Of a DNA stretch of 64,000 nucleotides, positions 42,125 through 51,048 are shown in pieces. Each line of letters opens with the position of its first letter. Within the stretch, counting starts at the first letter, position 1. Both the position numbers and the translations under genes were made by a program. The DNA is from Burkholderia anthina (GTDB lineage: Bacteria > Pseudomonadota > Gammaproteobacteria > Burkholderiales > Burkholderiaceae), in assembly GCF_001547525.1 (NCBI RefSeq), contig NZ_LNJP01000004.1, positions 576,658 to 640,657 of the forward strand, given 5' to 3'. Under the pieces are notes generated by a model. The model saw only the letters and a program-made list of their open reading frames with translations. It was not told the origin of the DNA and searched no databases.

Positions 42125-44227
42125 ATGACCGCCAGTGGAACCCCGACGCGTGGCGCCCGAGGGCCCGCGCCCCTGCAGATCATGTTACGCCAGCCGCTCG
42201 CGGCCGGCGTCGTTGCGCTGTGCGCGGGCGCGGTGTTGTCGCTCGGCGTCGCGCTGCTGGTGCGCGAGCAGTGGCAAGCCGCCGTTCATACGCGTTTCGA
42301 ACGCCGCACGGCGCACGTGACCGCGATGCTGCGCCACGAGCTGCAGACCGGCGTCGCGGTGCTCGAAGGCGCGCGCGGCGCGTTCGGCCTCGTCCCGACC
42401 ATGACGCCCGAGCAATGGCGTCGCTATGCGGAGACGCTCGATCTCGACAGCGCCCGCTCGCCGGTCCGGCAGATCGGTTATGCGCCGCTGACGCTCGCGG
42501 CGCGCAGCGCCCTCGCCGGCACGAAACCGCCGGCGGCCGGCCCGCTCGCGGCAGCGACGCTCAGCGCCCCCGCGTCGAATGCGCCGGTCGAGCGCTTCGG
42601 CGCGTCCGACGCGGCGCCGCTCGCGCATGCGCTGCGGACCGGCGATATCGCGCTCGGCGTTCATTCGGCCGACGACGATACGTCCCGCGACGCCCGCACG
42701 TTGACGCTGTTCCTGCCCGCGACGGCCTCGCCGCTTGCGGCGTCCAGACCGTCCGGCGCGCGCGAAACCGCCGCCGACGGCGTGCTGTTCGCGGCGTTGA
42801 GCCCGCGGCGCCTGATCGAGCGCGCGCTCGATACTGAACGCGGGATCGACCTGTGGATGAGTGCCGGCGGCGATCCGCGCGCGATCGCCAGCGTCGAGAC
42901 GACGACCGACGAAGCGTCGGCGTCGCCCGACCTGATGCGGCGCACCGACGTGCTGAATTTCGGCGGCACCGCGCTGACGCTCGCCTATTCCGCGGACGGC
43001 CGGCCGAGCGCGACCGGCGCGCAGCGTGCTGCCGGCACCGTGCTCGCCGCCGGGCTGATCGCGTCGTTCGGGTTCGCGGCGCTCGTCCATGCGCTGCTGC
43101 GCAGCCGCGCCGATGCCGGCGCGAGCAGCCGCGGCCTCCTCAACGAGGCACGGATGATGGGCATCATCCGCTCGTCGATGGAAGCGATCATCACGATCGA
43201 CGAGAAGCAGACGGTCGTGATCTTCAATCCGATGGCCGAGCAGGTGTTCGGCGTGTCCGCGATGGAGGCGATCGGTGCGCCGCTGTCGCGCTTCATTCCC
43301 GAGCGGTTCCGCGCCGCGCACGCGAAACACGTCGACCAGTTCGGCGTGACGGGCGTATCCGAGCGGCAGATGGGCCGCCAGCGCGTACTGTTCGGGCTGC
43401 GGGCCAACGGCGAGGAATTCCCGATCGAAGCGTCGATCTCGCAGATCCGCGACGCGTCGGGCAAGCTTTATACGGTGATGCTGCGCGACATCACCGAGCG
43501 GCTGCGGGCCGAGAACGCGCTGAAGCGATCGCGCGAGGAATTGCGCGAACTGTCGGCGAACCTGCAGAACGTGCGCGAAGAGGAGAAGACGCGCATCGCG
43601 CGCGAGCTGCACGACGACCTCGGGCAGCAGCTCACCGCGCTGAAGATGGACCTGTCGGTCGTCGAGCAGCAACTGCGCATGCCCGGCCGCGCGCACCCCG
43701 ACGATGGCGTGCAGACCCATCTGCAAGGCATGCGGCGGCTGATCGACGCGACGGTCGCGTCGGTGCGGCGCATCGCGGCCGACCTGCGGCCGGTGATGCT
43801 CGACGATCTCGGCCTCGTGCCCGCGATCGAATGGCTCGCGAACGATTTCACGAACCGCTACGGGATCGATGTCGAGCGCCACATCGAGACGGGCGGCCTC
43901 ACGTTCACCAGCGCGGGCGCGACCACGCTGTTCCGCATCGTCCAGGAAGCGCTGACGAACGTCGCGCGCCATGCGGATGCGACGCGCGTGGCGTTGCGGC
44001 TCGACATCGAGGAAGACTTTTGCGTGCTGCGCGTCGCGGACAACGGCCGCGGCGCGGCGCCCGGCGGTGCGGCCCACGAAGACAAGTCGTTCGGCCTGAT
44101 CGGCATTCGCGAACGCGCACATATGCTGGGCGGCACCGTGACGATCGACACCGCGCTTGCGCGTGGCTTCTCGATCACCGTCGCGTTTCCGCTCGCCACC
44201 GTTCAACAGGACACGCTCATCACATGA
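42125..44227 (+). CDS. CHASE-PAS sensor histidine kinase, NarL/UhpB type
   Basis: 700 residues. TM1 (about 22-46), an extracytoplasmic CHASE-like domain (about 60-290, FERRTAHVTAMLRHELQTGVAVLEGARGAF in fragments), TM2 (about 300-325), PAS (about 340-460), HisKA_3 with H496 (RIARELHDDLGQQLTALKMDL) and a HATPase ending in the G boxes near 640-690. The stop overlaps the downstream regulator start (ATGA), so the two form a coupled pair. CHASE domains sense small extracellular ligands. The signal is unknown. Confidence 0.92.
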   Translation: MTASGTPTRGARGPAPLQIMLRQPLAAGVVALCAGAVLSLGVALLVREQWQAAVHTRFERRTAHVTAMLRHELQTGVAVLEGARGAFGLVPTMTPEQWRRYAETLDLDSARSPVRQIGYAPLTLAARSALAGTKPPAAGPLAAATLSAPASNAPVERFGASDAAPLAHALRTGDIALGVHSADDDTSRDARTLTLFLPATASPLAASRPSGARETAADGVLFAALSPRRLIERALDTERGIDLWMSAGGDPRAIASVETTTDEASASPDLMRRTDVLNFGGTALTLAYSADGRPSATGAQRAAGTVLAAGLIASFGFAALVHALLRSRADAGASSRGLLNEARMMGIIRSSMEAIITIDEKQTVVIFNPMAEQVFGVSAMEAIGAPLSRFIPERFRAAHAKHVDQFGVTGVSERQMGRQRVLFGLRANGEEFPIEASISQIRDASGKLYTVMLRDITERLRAENALKRSREELRELSANLQNVREEEKTRIARELHDDLGQQLTALKMDLSVVEQQLRMPGRAHPDDGVQTHLQGMRRLIDATVASVRRIAADLRPVMLDDLGLVPAIEWLANDFTNRYGIDVERHIETGGLTFTSAGATTLFRIVQEALTNVARHADATRVALRLDIEEDFCVLRVADNGRGAAPGGAAHEDKSFGLIGIRERAHMLGGTVTIDTALARGFSITVAFPLATVQQDTLIT

Positions 44228-44871
44228 TCAAGGTGCTCATCGCCGACGACCATACGCTCGTACGCGACGGTCTGCGGCACATCCTCCAGAACGCCACCGG
44301 ATTCGAGGTGGCCGGCGAGGCCTGCGACGGCCCGTCGACGATCGCGCTGGTGCGTGCGACGCCCGCGCAGGTGCTCGTGCTCGACCTGTCGATGCCCGGT
44401 CGCAACGGTGTCGAGCTGATCAAGCAGATCAAGGACGAGAAGCCCGCGCTGCGCGTGCTCGTGCTGACGATGCACGCGGAGCAGCAGTACGCGGTGCGCG
44501 CGTTCCGCGCGGGCGCGTCCGGCTATCTGACGAAGGAAAGCGCGAGCGCGGAGCTGGTCGGCGCGGTCACGAAAGTGGCGTCGGGCGGCGTCTACGTGAG
44601 CCTGGCGATGGCCGAGCAGTTCGCGCAGAGCCTGAACGAGCCGGCCGAAACGCTGCCGCATCAGCGGCTGTCCGATCGCGAATTCGACGTGTTCCGGCGA
44701 ATCGCCGCGGGCCAGACGCTGACCGAGATCGCGAATGCGCTGTGCGTGAGCGCGAAGACGGTCAGCACCTACAAAACCCGGATCCTCGAAAAGATGCAGA
44801 TGCCGCATGAAGCGGCGCTCGTGCGTTACGCGATGCGGCACAAGCTGCTCGACGAAACGGACGACGTGTAA
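44224..44871 (+). CDS. NarL/FixJ-family response regulator
   Basis: 215 residues. Receiver domain with D54 as phosphoacceptor (VLVLDLSMPGRNG), the acidic pair D8-D9 (IADDH), conserved T/K (LTMHAEQQ, GYLTKES), then a LuxR-type helix-turn-helix (LSDREFDVFRRIAAGQTLTEIANALCVSAKTVSTYKTRILEKM in parts). Translationally coupled to the CHASE-PAS kinase upstream, its presumed phosphodonor. No operon target is adjacent. Confidence 0.94.
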   Translation: MIKVLIADDHTLVRDGLRHILQNATGFEVAGEACDGPSTIALVRATPAQVLVLDLSMPGRNGVELIKQIKDEKPALRVLVLTMHAEQQYAVRAFRAGASGYLTKESASAELVGAVTKVASGGVYVSLAMAEQFAQSLNEPAETLPHQRLSDREFDVFRRIAAGQTLTEIANALCVSAKTVSTYKTRILEKMQMPHEAALVRYAMRHKLLDETDDV

Positions 44872-44924
44872 CGGACGACGTGTAGCCGGCGCGGCGCGGG
44901 CCTCGGCGGGCCCGCGCATGGCGG

Positions 44925-45329
44925 TTACTTCGCCGGCACCGGGCACGCGAGGTCGCCCTCCTCGCAGGCGAGATAGCCCTTCAACGTTTCGGTGCGCGCT
45001 TTCGTCAGATCGTCGAGGCAGGTCGATACGACCATCGGGTATGCACTGCCGCCCTCGACATTCGCGCTCGAGAAACGGCACTCCGCATCGCGGTACGCGA
45101 TCCACGCGCGCTGCGCGCTCACGAGCTTGTCGGCAAGCGGCTGCGCATCGCGCAGGCGCGCGGTGACGGCCTGGTAAGTCCGGTTCAGTTCCCCGTCGGA
45201 TTTCTTGTACGCGCGATCGGCACACGCCGTCATCGTCGCCTGATCCGTCGCGTCCGCGCAATTCGCCTGCGCATGGGCGACGCCCGCCACCAGCGCCAGC
45301 GAGCCCAGCAGACCAGTCAAGACACGCAT
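44925..45329 (-). CDS. LprI/DUF1311-family periplasmic protein
   Basis: 134 residues with a signal peptide (LTGLLGSLALVAGVAHA, cleavage after AHA at 20). The mature domain carries the DUF1311 pattern: NCADATDQATMTACADRAYKKSDGELNRTY in fragments, LVSAQRAWIAYRDAECRF, and conserved cysteines (C24, C36, C85, C104) able to form disulfides. Relatives inhibit lysozyme or have unknown envelope roles. AAGGAG lies seven bases before the ATG. Confidence 0.9.
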   Translation of the reverse strand: MRVLTGLLGSLALVAGVAHAQANCADATDQATMTACADRAYKKSDGELNRTYQAVTARLRDAQPLADKLVSAQRAWIAYRDAECRFSSANVEGGSAYPMVVSTCLDDLTKARTETLKGYLACEEGDLACPVPAK

Positions 45330-45692
45330 GGATGCTCCTTTGTTGTTCGTTGAAGTGTGGAACCCGGTGCCTTGTCGCGCCCCGTGTGCATGGGCCGCGC
45401 CACCGCGCCGACATCGACCGCGATGCTAGCGCACGCGCGGCGGATTGTCAGCGGGTCGGCCCGGCAAGAGGCGTGACCCGTTCACGGCAAGGTATTGCTG
45501 AATCAGCGCCGATCGGTGGCCGGCGTGTCGCTCATGCAAGCCGCAGGCTATTTGCGACCGGTTCGGCCGACGGCAATTCGTGCGTTGCCGTACTCGATGG
45601 AAGAGATGCAAAAAGCCCGCACACGATACGTGTGCGGGCTTTTCCGATACGGCTTCGGCCTCGGCCTTCGGGGCCGCGAGACAACAGCCGGC
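45330..45692. other. Intergenic region, 363 bases, containing a strong terminator
   Basis: No gene is credible. The terminator at 45612-45644 belongs to the DUF4148 gene; the rest holds the promoter of the LprI-like gene next to 45330. Confidence 0.5.
45612..45644 (-). terminator. Intrinsic terminator of the DUF4148 gene
   Basis: AAAAGCCCGCACACG pairs perfectly with CGTGTGCGGGCTTTT around a 3-base loop, with A and T tracts on both flanks, so it can act in either direction. It lies 48 bases past the DUF4148 stop. Confidence 0.85.
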
Positions 45693-46022
45693 TCAGTGAC
45701 CGAAGTACACCGACGAGCGGTCGCTCACGGCCGGCACGACCGCGCGCTGGCCCGACTGCGAGGTCGCGACCGGGTTCGAACCATAGCCGGTTGCGTCGGC
45801 TTGCGCGCCGGCGTTCTGCGCGGCCGCGATCTTGGCCTGGGCGGCCTGGATGTTTTCCGGATAGTTGATCCAGTCGTTCGGGTTGTAGCCGGCCTTTTCG
45901 AGCTGGACCAGTTCGGCGCGCACTTGCGCGCGCGTCAGCGGCTGCTGGTTCGATTGGGCGAACGAGACGACCGGTGCGGCCACCAGGGCGGCCAGTGCAA
46001 CTGCCTTGATCAGCGATTTCAT
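45693..46022 (-). CDS. DUF4148 exported protein
   Basis: 109 residues. Signal peptide MKSLIKAVALAALVAAPVVS with cleavage after SFA; the mature part contains the DUF4148 hallmark (PLTRAQVRAELVQLEKAGYNPNDWINYPENI in parts). Burkholderia genomes encode many copies of this small periplasmic family, function unknown. GGAGGTAACGC lies before the ATG. An intrinsic terminator follows, so the gene is monocistronic. Confidence 0.93.
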   Translation of the reverse strand: MKSLIKAVALAALVAAPVVSFAQSNQQPLTRAQVRAELVQLEKAGYNPNDWINYPENIQAAQAKIAAAQNAGAQADATGYGSNPVATSQSGQRAVVPAVSDRSSVYFGH

Positions 46023-46235
46023 GATGCGTTACCTCCAGGATTGTTTTGTCAGGCGCTTCGGACTCGGAGTCGTTGCGCATGAGTGAAAGTCTAGGAGGCT
46101 CGACTATCAGGGTAAATACTTAAATCGCAAATTCACTGTTGACCGAAACCGTACAATCGCACGGGAATAGGTTAATTCATCAGACGATTATCGACGTTCG
46201 TGCACCGAATACCGCGATACGGTGACGGCCGGGCG

Positions 46236-47114
46236 TCAGCGCAGGCGGTCGATATCCGCCGACGCCATCTGCGTGTCGAACAGCAGTGCCTTGAGGCGAA
46301 TCAGGTCGGCGGCGTCGATGTCGTCGAACGCCGCATGGTGCAGCGTCAGCGCCGGCACCGCCGGGTCGGCATGCACGGCCCGCACCGTGCCAGCGAGCGC
46401 CAGCCGCTCGACACGGCCGCCGGTTTCGTACGGCAGCATCACGCACAACGGCTCGCCGGGTGCCGCGATCGCCCGGCCGACGGCGATCGACAGACCGCTC
46501 AGGCTGAGGTCGTGCACCACCCCGATGCTTTCCGCTTCGTCCGCCGCGCCGTGGCAGCAGGCCGCGATGCGCACCGGCACGCGCGGCTCGGCGCGCGTGC
46601 GCAGCCGATCGACGAAACCGGGCGGCGACAGGATCATGAATGGCGCCGCGCCCGACGCCTGCACCGATTCGACCGTCGCGCCGAAACGGGACACCGCGGC
46701 GCGGCCGACCGCCACCGCTTCGACGTCGTCGCCGCGCGCGAACTCGAGCGCGGTGGCGGGCTGCGGCTCGACGAACAGCGCCCCCGACGCGCCGACGCCG
46801 ATCAGCCGGCACCGCTGCAGCGCGCGCGTCGTGCCGACCCGCCGGCGGATGCCGATCGCGGCGCCCGCCGACAAGCCCATGCACGTGGCGGGGGCGCCCG
46901 TCGCCGCGGACGCGCATGGATCGGTGTCGGCGGCGTCGCGTCGGCGCACGGGGCGGAAATGGTCGAACAGGAAAGCGTGCTGCGCCGGGTCGGCCAGCGT
47001 CGTGCCGGCCGGCAGCAGCGCGGCGCCGTCGGCGTCGTAGAGGTCGAAGCCGAGCGGGACGCCCACGGAAAGGTCGTCGCGCGCGAGCGCGACATAGTCA
47101 GTGGAAAGTCGCAT
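46236..47114 (-). CDS. PilZ-domain c-di-GMP receptor (YcgR-like)
   Basis: 292 residues. The C-terminal PilZ domain (about 170-290) has both c-di-GMP binding motifs: RxxxR as RAEPR and D-x-S-x-x-G as DLSLSG. The N-terminal half is the YcgR-type domain that contacts the flagellar motor or another partner. It would couple c-di-GMP level to motility or envelope functions. Overlap with neighbours is absent; ATG 47114 is the first start in frame. Confidence 0.87.
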   Translation of the reverse strand: MRLSTDYVALARDDLSVGVPLGFDLYDADGAALLPAGTTLADPAQHAFLFDHFRPVRRRDAADTDPCASAATGAPATCMGLSAGAAIGIRRRVGTTRALQRCRLIGVGASGALFVEPQPATALEFARGDDVEAVAVGRAAVSRFGATVESVQASGAAPFMILSPPGFVDRLRTRAEPRVPVRIAACCHGAADEAESIGVVHDLSLSGLSIAVGRAIAAPGEPLCVMLPYETGGRVERLALAGTVRAVHADPAVPALTLHHAAFDDIDAADLIRLKALLFDTQMASADIDRLR

Positions 47115-47193
47115 CGGAGAAGCGCGGGGCGACCGCGCGAGCTATCGTGACGACTTGATTACGGCAGCATCGCGCGGAATCTGAATGGCTTCG

Positions 47194-49785
47194 TCACTGC
47201 GAAGCGCCGGCCGAGTCAGGCGCGGCGGGCGCCGGCTCCGGCATCGGCGATGGGGCCGGCACGGCCGAAGGGGCGGCGCCGACACCGGCACCGCTTCCGC
47301 TCGTCGTACTCGCGTCCGCCGGCGGCTGCGCAGGCTGCGGCGGCTGCGATGCGCCCGACGACAGCGCCGCGGCCGACGCGGCTACTTCCGACGCCGGCAC
47401 CCACTCCTCGACGATGCCGCCGGACGCGGCATCCGGCGCCGACGCGGCCGACGCTTCCGACGCCGCCCCTTCGTCGGTCTCGGCCGGGCGTTCGATGCGC
47501 GGCGTCCTGACCGGCGCGGAAGCCTTCTTCGGCTCGGGCGGGAACCACGTGTCGAACAGGTCGGTCACGCGCTCGCGCAGCGAGCCGAACCAGCCCGGCG
47601 ACGGCTCGGTATCGAATTTCGTCTTCGTATCGACGATCCGGGCGCGCTGCGCGCGCTGGAAGAAATCGCCGACGATCGGCAGCGCGCTGTGCGCGCCCTG
47701 CCCCCAGTAATCGCTGCGCAGCGTCACGCGGCCGTCGTCGAACCCGACCCACGCGCCGGCGACGAGGCCCGGCTGCATCAGGATGAACCAGCCGTCCGCA
47801 TTGTCCTGCGTCGTGCCGGTCTTGCCGGCCACGTCGCCGCGCACCCCGAAGCGCGTGCGGATGCTGCCGCCCGTGCCGCGCGTCACGACGTCGCGCATCA
47901 CGTCGAGCAGCATCTTGTCGGTTTCGGCGTCGAGCGCGCGCTCGGGCGGCGCCGGTGCGTACTCGGCGAGCACGTCGCCCTGGCGGTTCTCGATGCGCGT
48001 GACCATCTGCGGCTCGACGTACAGCCCGCCGTTCGCGATCGTCGCGTACGACGCGACCATTTCCTTCAGCGTGACGGGGCTCGTGCCGAGCGCGAGCGAC
48101 GGCACGCGTTCGAGCGGGCTTTCGCGCACGCCCATGTCGCGCGCCAGCCGCGCGACGGCGCCCGGCCCGACCTTCTCCATCACCTGCGCGGTGATCCGGT
48201 TGCGCGACAGCGCAACCGCGTCGCGCAGCGTCATCGGCTTGCCCGACGGCGGCACGTCGTCGTTCGGCCGCCAGATCTCGCCGCCCTTCAACGGGATCTC
48301 GACCGGCTGGTCGATGAACGTATCGTCCGGCTTCATCCCGCTCGCGAACGCGGCGCCGTAGACGAACGGCTTGAACGTCGAGCCCGGCTGACGCCGCGCC
48401 TGCGCGACGTGGTCGAACGGCTCGCGGGTGAAGTCCCGGCTGCCGACCCACGCGCGAATCTGCCCGTCACGCGGGTCGATCGCGAGGAAGCCGGCCTGCA
48501 CGTCGGTCTTCGCCTTGCACAGCGCGTGCAGGAAGCCGCGGTCGGACGCGAGCAGCTTCATCGCCGCCGCGTCGTCCTTGCCGGCGTCCTGCGCGGCCTT
48601 GTACTCGGCCGATTCGCGCATGAAGGTGCGGAACACCTCGTTGTCGGTGCCGCAGCCGTCGCGGCCGCTCCATGCGTTGTTCGCGATACCCTGCAGTTGA
48701 TTGCCCTGCAGCGTGAGCGCCTGCGTCGCCATCTGCTGGAGCCGCGAGTCGATCGTCGTACGGACGATCAGCCCGTCCGAGTAGATGTTGTAGTCGTTGC
48801 GGTCGGCCCACGCGATCAGCCATTTGCGCAACTGCTGCGTGAAATGCGGCGCCGGCCCCGGCGGCTCCTTCTGGCGCTCGAAGTCGATGCGCAGCGGCCG
48901 GCGCTGCAACTGTGCGAACTGCGCGGGCGACAGCTTGCCGTACTTCACCATCTGGCCGAGCACCGTGTTGCGCCGTTGCAGCGCGCGCTCGGGGTTCAGC
49001 ACCGGGTTGTAGTAGCTATTGCCTTTCAGCATCCCGACGAGCGTCGCGCTGTCGAGCACGTCGAGCTCGTCGGCCGACTTGTCGAAATAGGTGCGCGCGG
49101 CCATCTCGACGCCGTACGCGTTGTACAGGAACGGCACCGTGTTCAGGTAGGTCTCGAGGATCTGGTCCTTGCTGTAGACGGCCTCGATCTTCAGCGCGGT
49201 GATCGCCTCCTTCACCTTGCGCGTGAGCGTGGGCGCGCGGCCGATCTCGTCCGGATAGAGGTTGCGCGCGAGCTGCTGGGTGATCGTCGAGCCGCCCTGG
49301 CGGCTGCCCGAGAACGTATGGAGGGCGGCCGACGCCGTGCGCTTCCAGTCGAGTCCGTGGTGTTCGTAGAAGCGGTGATCCTCGGTCGCGATCAGCGCGT
49401 CGACCATGCGCGGCGAGATCTGCTTGAGCGGCACCCATTCGCGGTTCGACGGCTTGAATTCGGCCAGCAGCTTGCCGTCGGCGGACAGCACCTGCGCGGG
49501 CTGGTCGACGCGCGCCTTGCGGATGTCGCCGATGCCCGGCGTGAACGGGACGAGCGCGACCACGTACAGCGCGAACAGCGCCGGCACGGCGGCGGCCGAG
49601 AGCAGCACGCCACGGCGCGTCGGGTGGCGGACATGGCGCCACGCGGTGGTGGCGAGAGGCTTGACGCGCGCGACGGCGGCCGCTGCGACGGGTTGGGCGC
49701 GCGCGACCCATCTGGCGCACAAGGCACGCACTGACGACACGTTTCGGCGATTCACGCGGGTGGAGCTCTGCTGAAAAGGCTGCAT
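47194..49785 (-). CDS. Class A penicillin-binding protein (PBP1A-type glycosyltransferase/transpeptidase)
   Basis: 863 residues. TM anchor about 58-82; GT51 domain with catalytic E135 (LIATEDHRFYEHHG) and GGSTITQQLARNLYPDE; transpeptidase with SxxK at S469-K472 (GSTFKPF), SRN at 527-529 and KTGTT at 655-659. It polymerises and crosslinks peptidoglycan in the periplasm. The last 110 residues are a low-complexity Ala/Pro/Ser-rich tail (SEASAASAPDAASGG and beyond), unusual in length. Probably a second, accessory PBP1A. ATG 49785. Confidence 0.94.
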   Translation of the reverse strand: MQPFQQSSTRVNRRNVSSVRALCARWVARAQPVAAAAVARVKPLATTAWRHVRHPTRRGVLLSAAAVPALFALYVVALVPFTPGIGDIRKARVDQPAQVLSADGKLLAEFKPSNREWVPLKQISPRMVDALIATEDHRFYEHHGLDWKRTASAALHTFSGSRQGGSTITQQLARNLYPDEIGRAPTLTRKVKEAITALKIEAVYSKDQILETYLNTVPFLYNAYGVEMAARTYFDKSADELDVLDSATLVGMLKGNSYYNPVLNPERALQRRNTVLGQMVKYGKLSPAQFAQLQRRPLRIDFERQKEPPGPAPHFTQQLRKWLIAWADRNDYNIYSDGLIVRTTIDSRLQQMATQALTLQGNQLQGIANNAWSGRDGCGTDNEVFRTFMRESAEYKAAQDAGKDDAAAMKLLASDRGFLHALCKAKTDVQAGFLAIDPRDGQIRAWVGSRDFTREPFDHVAQARRQPGSTFKPFVYGAAFASGMKPDDTFIDQPVEIPLKGGEIWRPNDDVPPSGKPMTLRDAVALSRNRITAQVMEKVGPGAVARLARDMGVRESPLERVPSLALGTSPVTLKEMVASYATIANGGLYVEPQMVTRIENRQGDVLAEYAPAPPERALDAETDKMLLDVMRDVVTRGTGGSIRTRFGVRGDVAGKTGTTQDNADGWFILMQPGLVAGAWVGFDDGRVTLRSDYWGQGAHSALPIVGDFFQRAQRARIVDTKTKFDTEPSPGWFGSLRERVTDLFDTWFPPEPKKASAPVRTPRIERPAETDEGAASEASAASAPDAASGGIVEEWVPASEVAASAAALSSGASQPPQPAQPPADASTTSGSGAGVGAAPSAVPAPSPMPEPAPAAPDSAGASQ

Positions 49786-49982
49786 CGTACCAAACTCGCG
49801 CGGCCGGCCGCCCCGCGGCGGCCTTGCGCCGGCACACGCGCCGCGGTGTCGCGGCGGCGCTCACGCAAGAAAGGCGCGTGCCCGGCAACCGGAACGACGC
49901 GCCAAACCTGGTACGACGAACGGAACGCCGCGCGAAGGGGGCGTAACGGGGACACGCAACGGGGGGCGACCGGCGCCCCGGC

Positions 49983-50990
49983 TCAGCGCACGAGAAATCC
50001 GTACGTGAGCGGATCGCGCTCGTCGACGATCCAGTTCGCGAACCCGCAGATATGCGCGCTGCCTTCCACTTCCGGGATCACGGCCGGGAGGCCGCCGACC
50101 GTCGTTTCGCGCAGCACGCGCCCCTTGAAAACCGTGCCGACGATCGATTCGTTGACGAGCGTGTCGCCCGCCGCGAGCAGCCCGCGCTGGTAGAGCTGCG
50201 CGACGCGCCCGCCGGTGCCGGAGCCGGTCGGCGAGCGGTCGACTTCACGATCCGCGAACACGCAGCAGTTCGCCTGCGTCGAACCCGCGTGGCGCGGCGC
50301 GTTCGCGATGATCGTGCCGTAGATATGGTTGATTTCCGGGATCTCCGGATGCACGACCGGATACTTCGCGTTCGCGGCCGCCTTCACTTCCGCGCCGAAG
50401 CGAATCAGCTTTTCGACGGCCGACTCGCGCACCGGCAGGTCGAACGGCGCGCCGTCGACATAGAAATAAAACGCGCCGCCATACGCGATATCGCCGGTCA
50501 CGGTGCCGAACGACGGCGTCTGAACCGACACGTCGCGTTGCCAGATGAACGACGGCACGTTGACGAAGCGCACGGGCCCCGCATGCTCGCCGTCCCACTG
50601 GACGAACGCCTCGATGAAGCCGCACGGCGCGTCGATGCCGACCCGCGTCTCCGGCACCGTGCGCTGCACCCAGCCAAGCTCGACGGCCGCCGTCGACAGT
50701 GCGATCACGCCGTGTCCGCAATGGTCGCTGTAACCCTCGTTGTGCACGAAGATCACGCCGAAATCGGCATTCGGCGAAACGGGCTCGGTCAGATAGCCGC
50801 CGTACATGTCGGCATGGCCGCGCGGTTCGAACATCAGCGCGCGGCGGATTTCGTCGGCATGCGCCTTGAGCCATGCGCGGCGCTGGACGATCGTCGCGCC
50901 GGGCAGCCTAGGCAGCCCGCTCGTGACGATGCGAAACGCTTCGCCGCCGGTATGCACTTCGACGGTGGAAAGGGATCGGGAAATCTTCAT
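49983..50990 (-). CDS. Trans-3-hydroxy-L-proline dehydratase (proline racemase superfamily)
   Basis: 335 residues. The first catalytic position is cysteine C91 (SDHCGHGV) and the second, normally cysteine in proline racemase and 4-hydroxyproline epimerase (DRSPCGTG), is threonine here, T255 (DRSPTGSG). In this superfamily the Cys/Thr pair is the hallmark of trans-3-hydroxy-L-proline dehydratase, which yields delta-1-pyrroline-2-carboxylate. A reductase for that product is encoded at 53298. It follows the solute-binding protein gene by 58 bases on the same strand. Confidence 0.85.
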   Translation of the reverse strand: MKISRSLSTVEVHTGGEAFRIVTSGLPRLPGATIVQRRAWLKAHADEIRRALMFEPRGHADMYGGYLTEPVSPNADFGVIFVHNEGYSDHCGHGVIALSTAAVELGWVQRTVPETRVGIDAPCGFIEAFVQWDGEHAGPVRFVNVPSFIWQRDVSVQTPSFGTVTGDIAYGGAFYFYVDGAPFDLPVRESAVEKLIRFGAEVKAAANAKYPVVHPEIPEINHIYGTIIANAPRHAGSTQANCCVFADREVDRSPTGSGTGGRVAQLYQRGLLAAGDTLVNESIVGTVFKGRVLRETTVGGLPAVIPEVEGSAHICGFANWIVDERDPLTYGFLVR

Positions 50991-51048
50991 GACGAATTGG
51001 ATGCGTTGAAACGAAGGACGGCGGCCGGGCCGCCGTCCGGTGACGGGA

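Noticed and set aside
47185..49734. 849-codon frame opposite the penicillin-binding protein gene
   Set aside because: Antisense shadow of a gene with complete catalytic motifs on the other strand.
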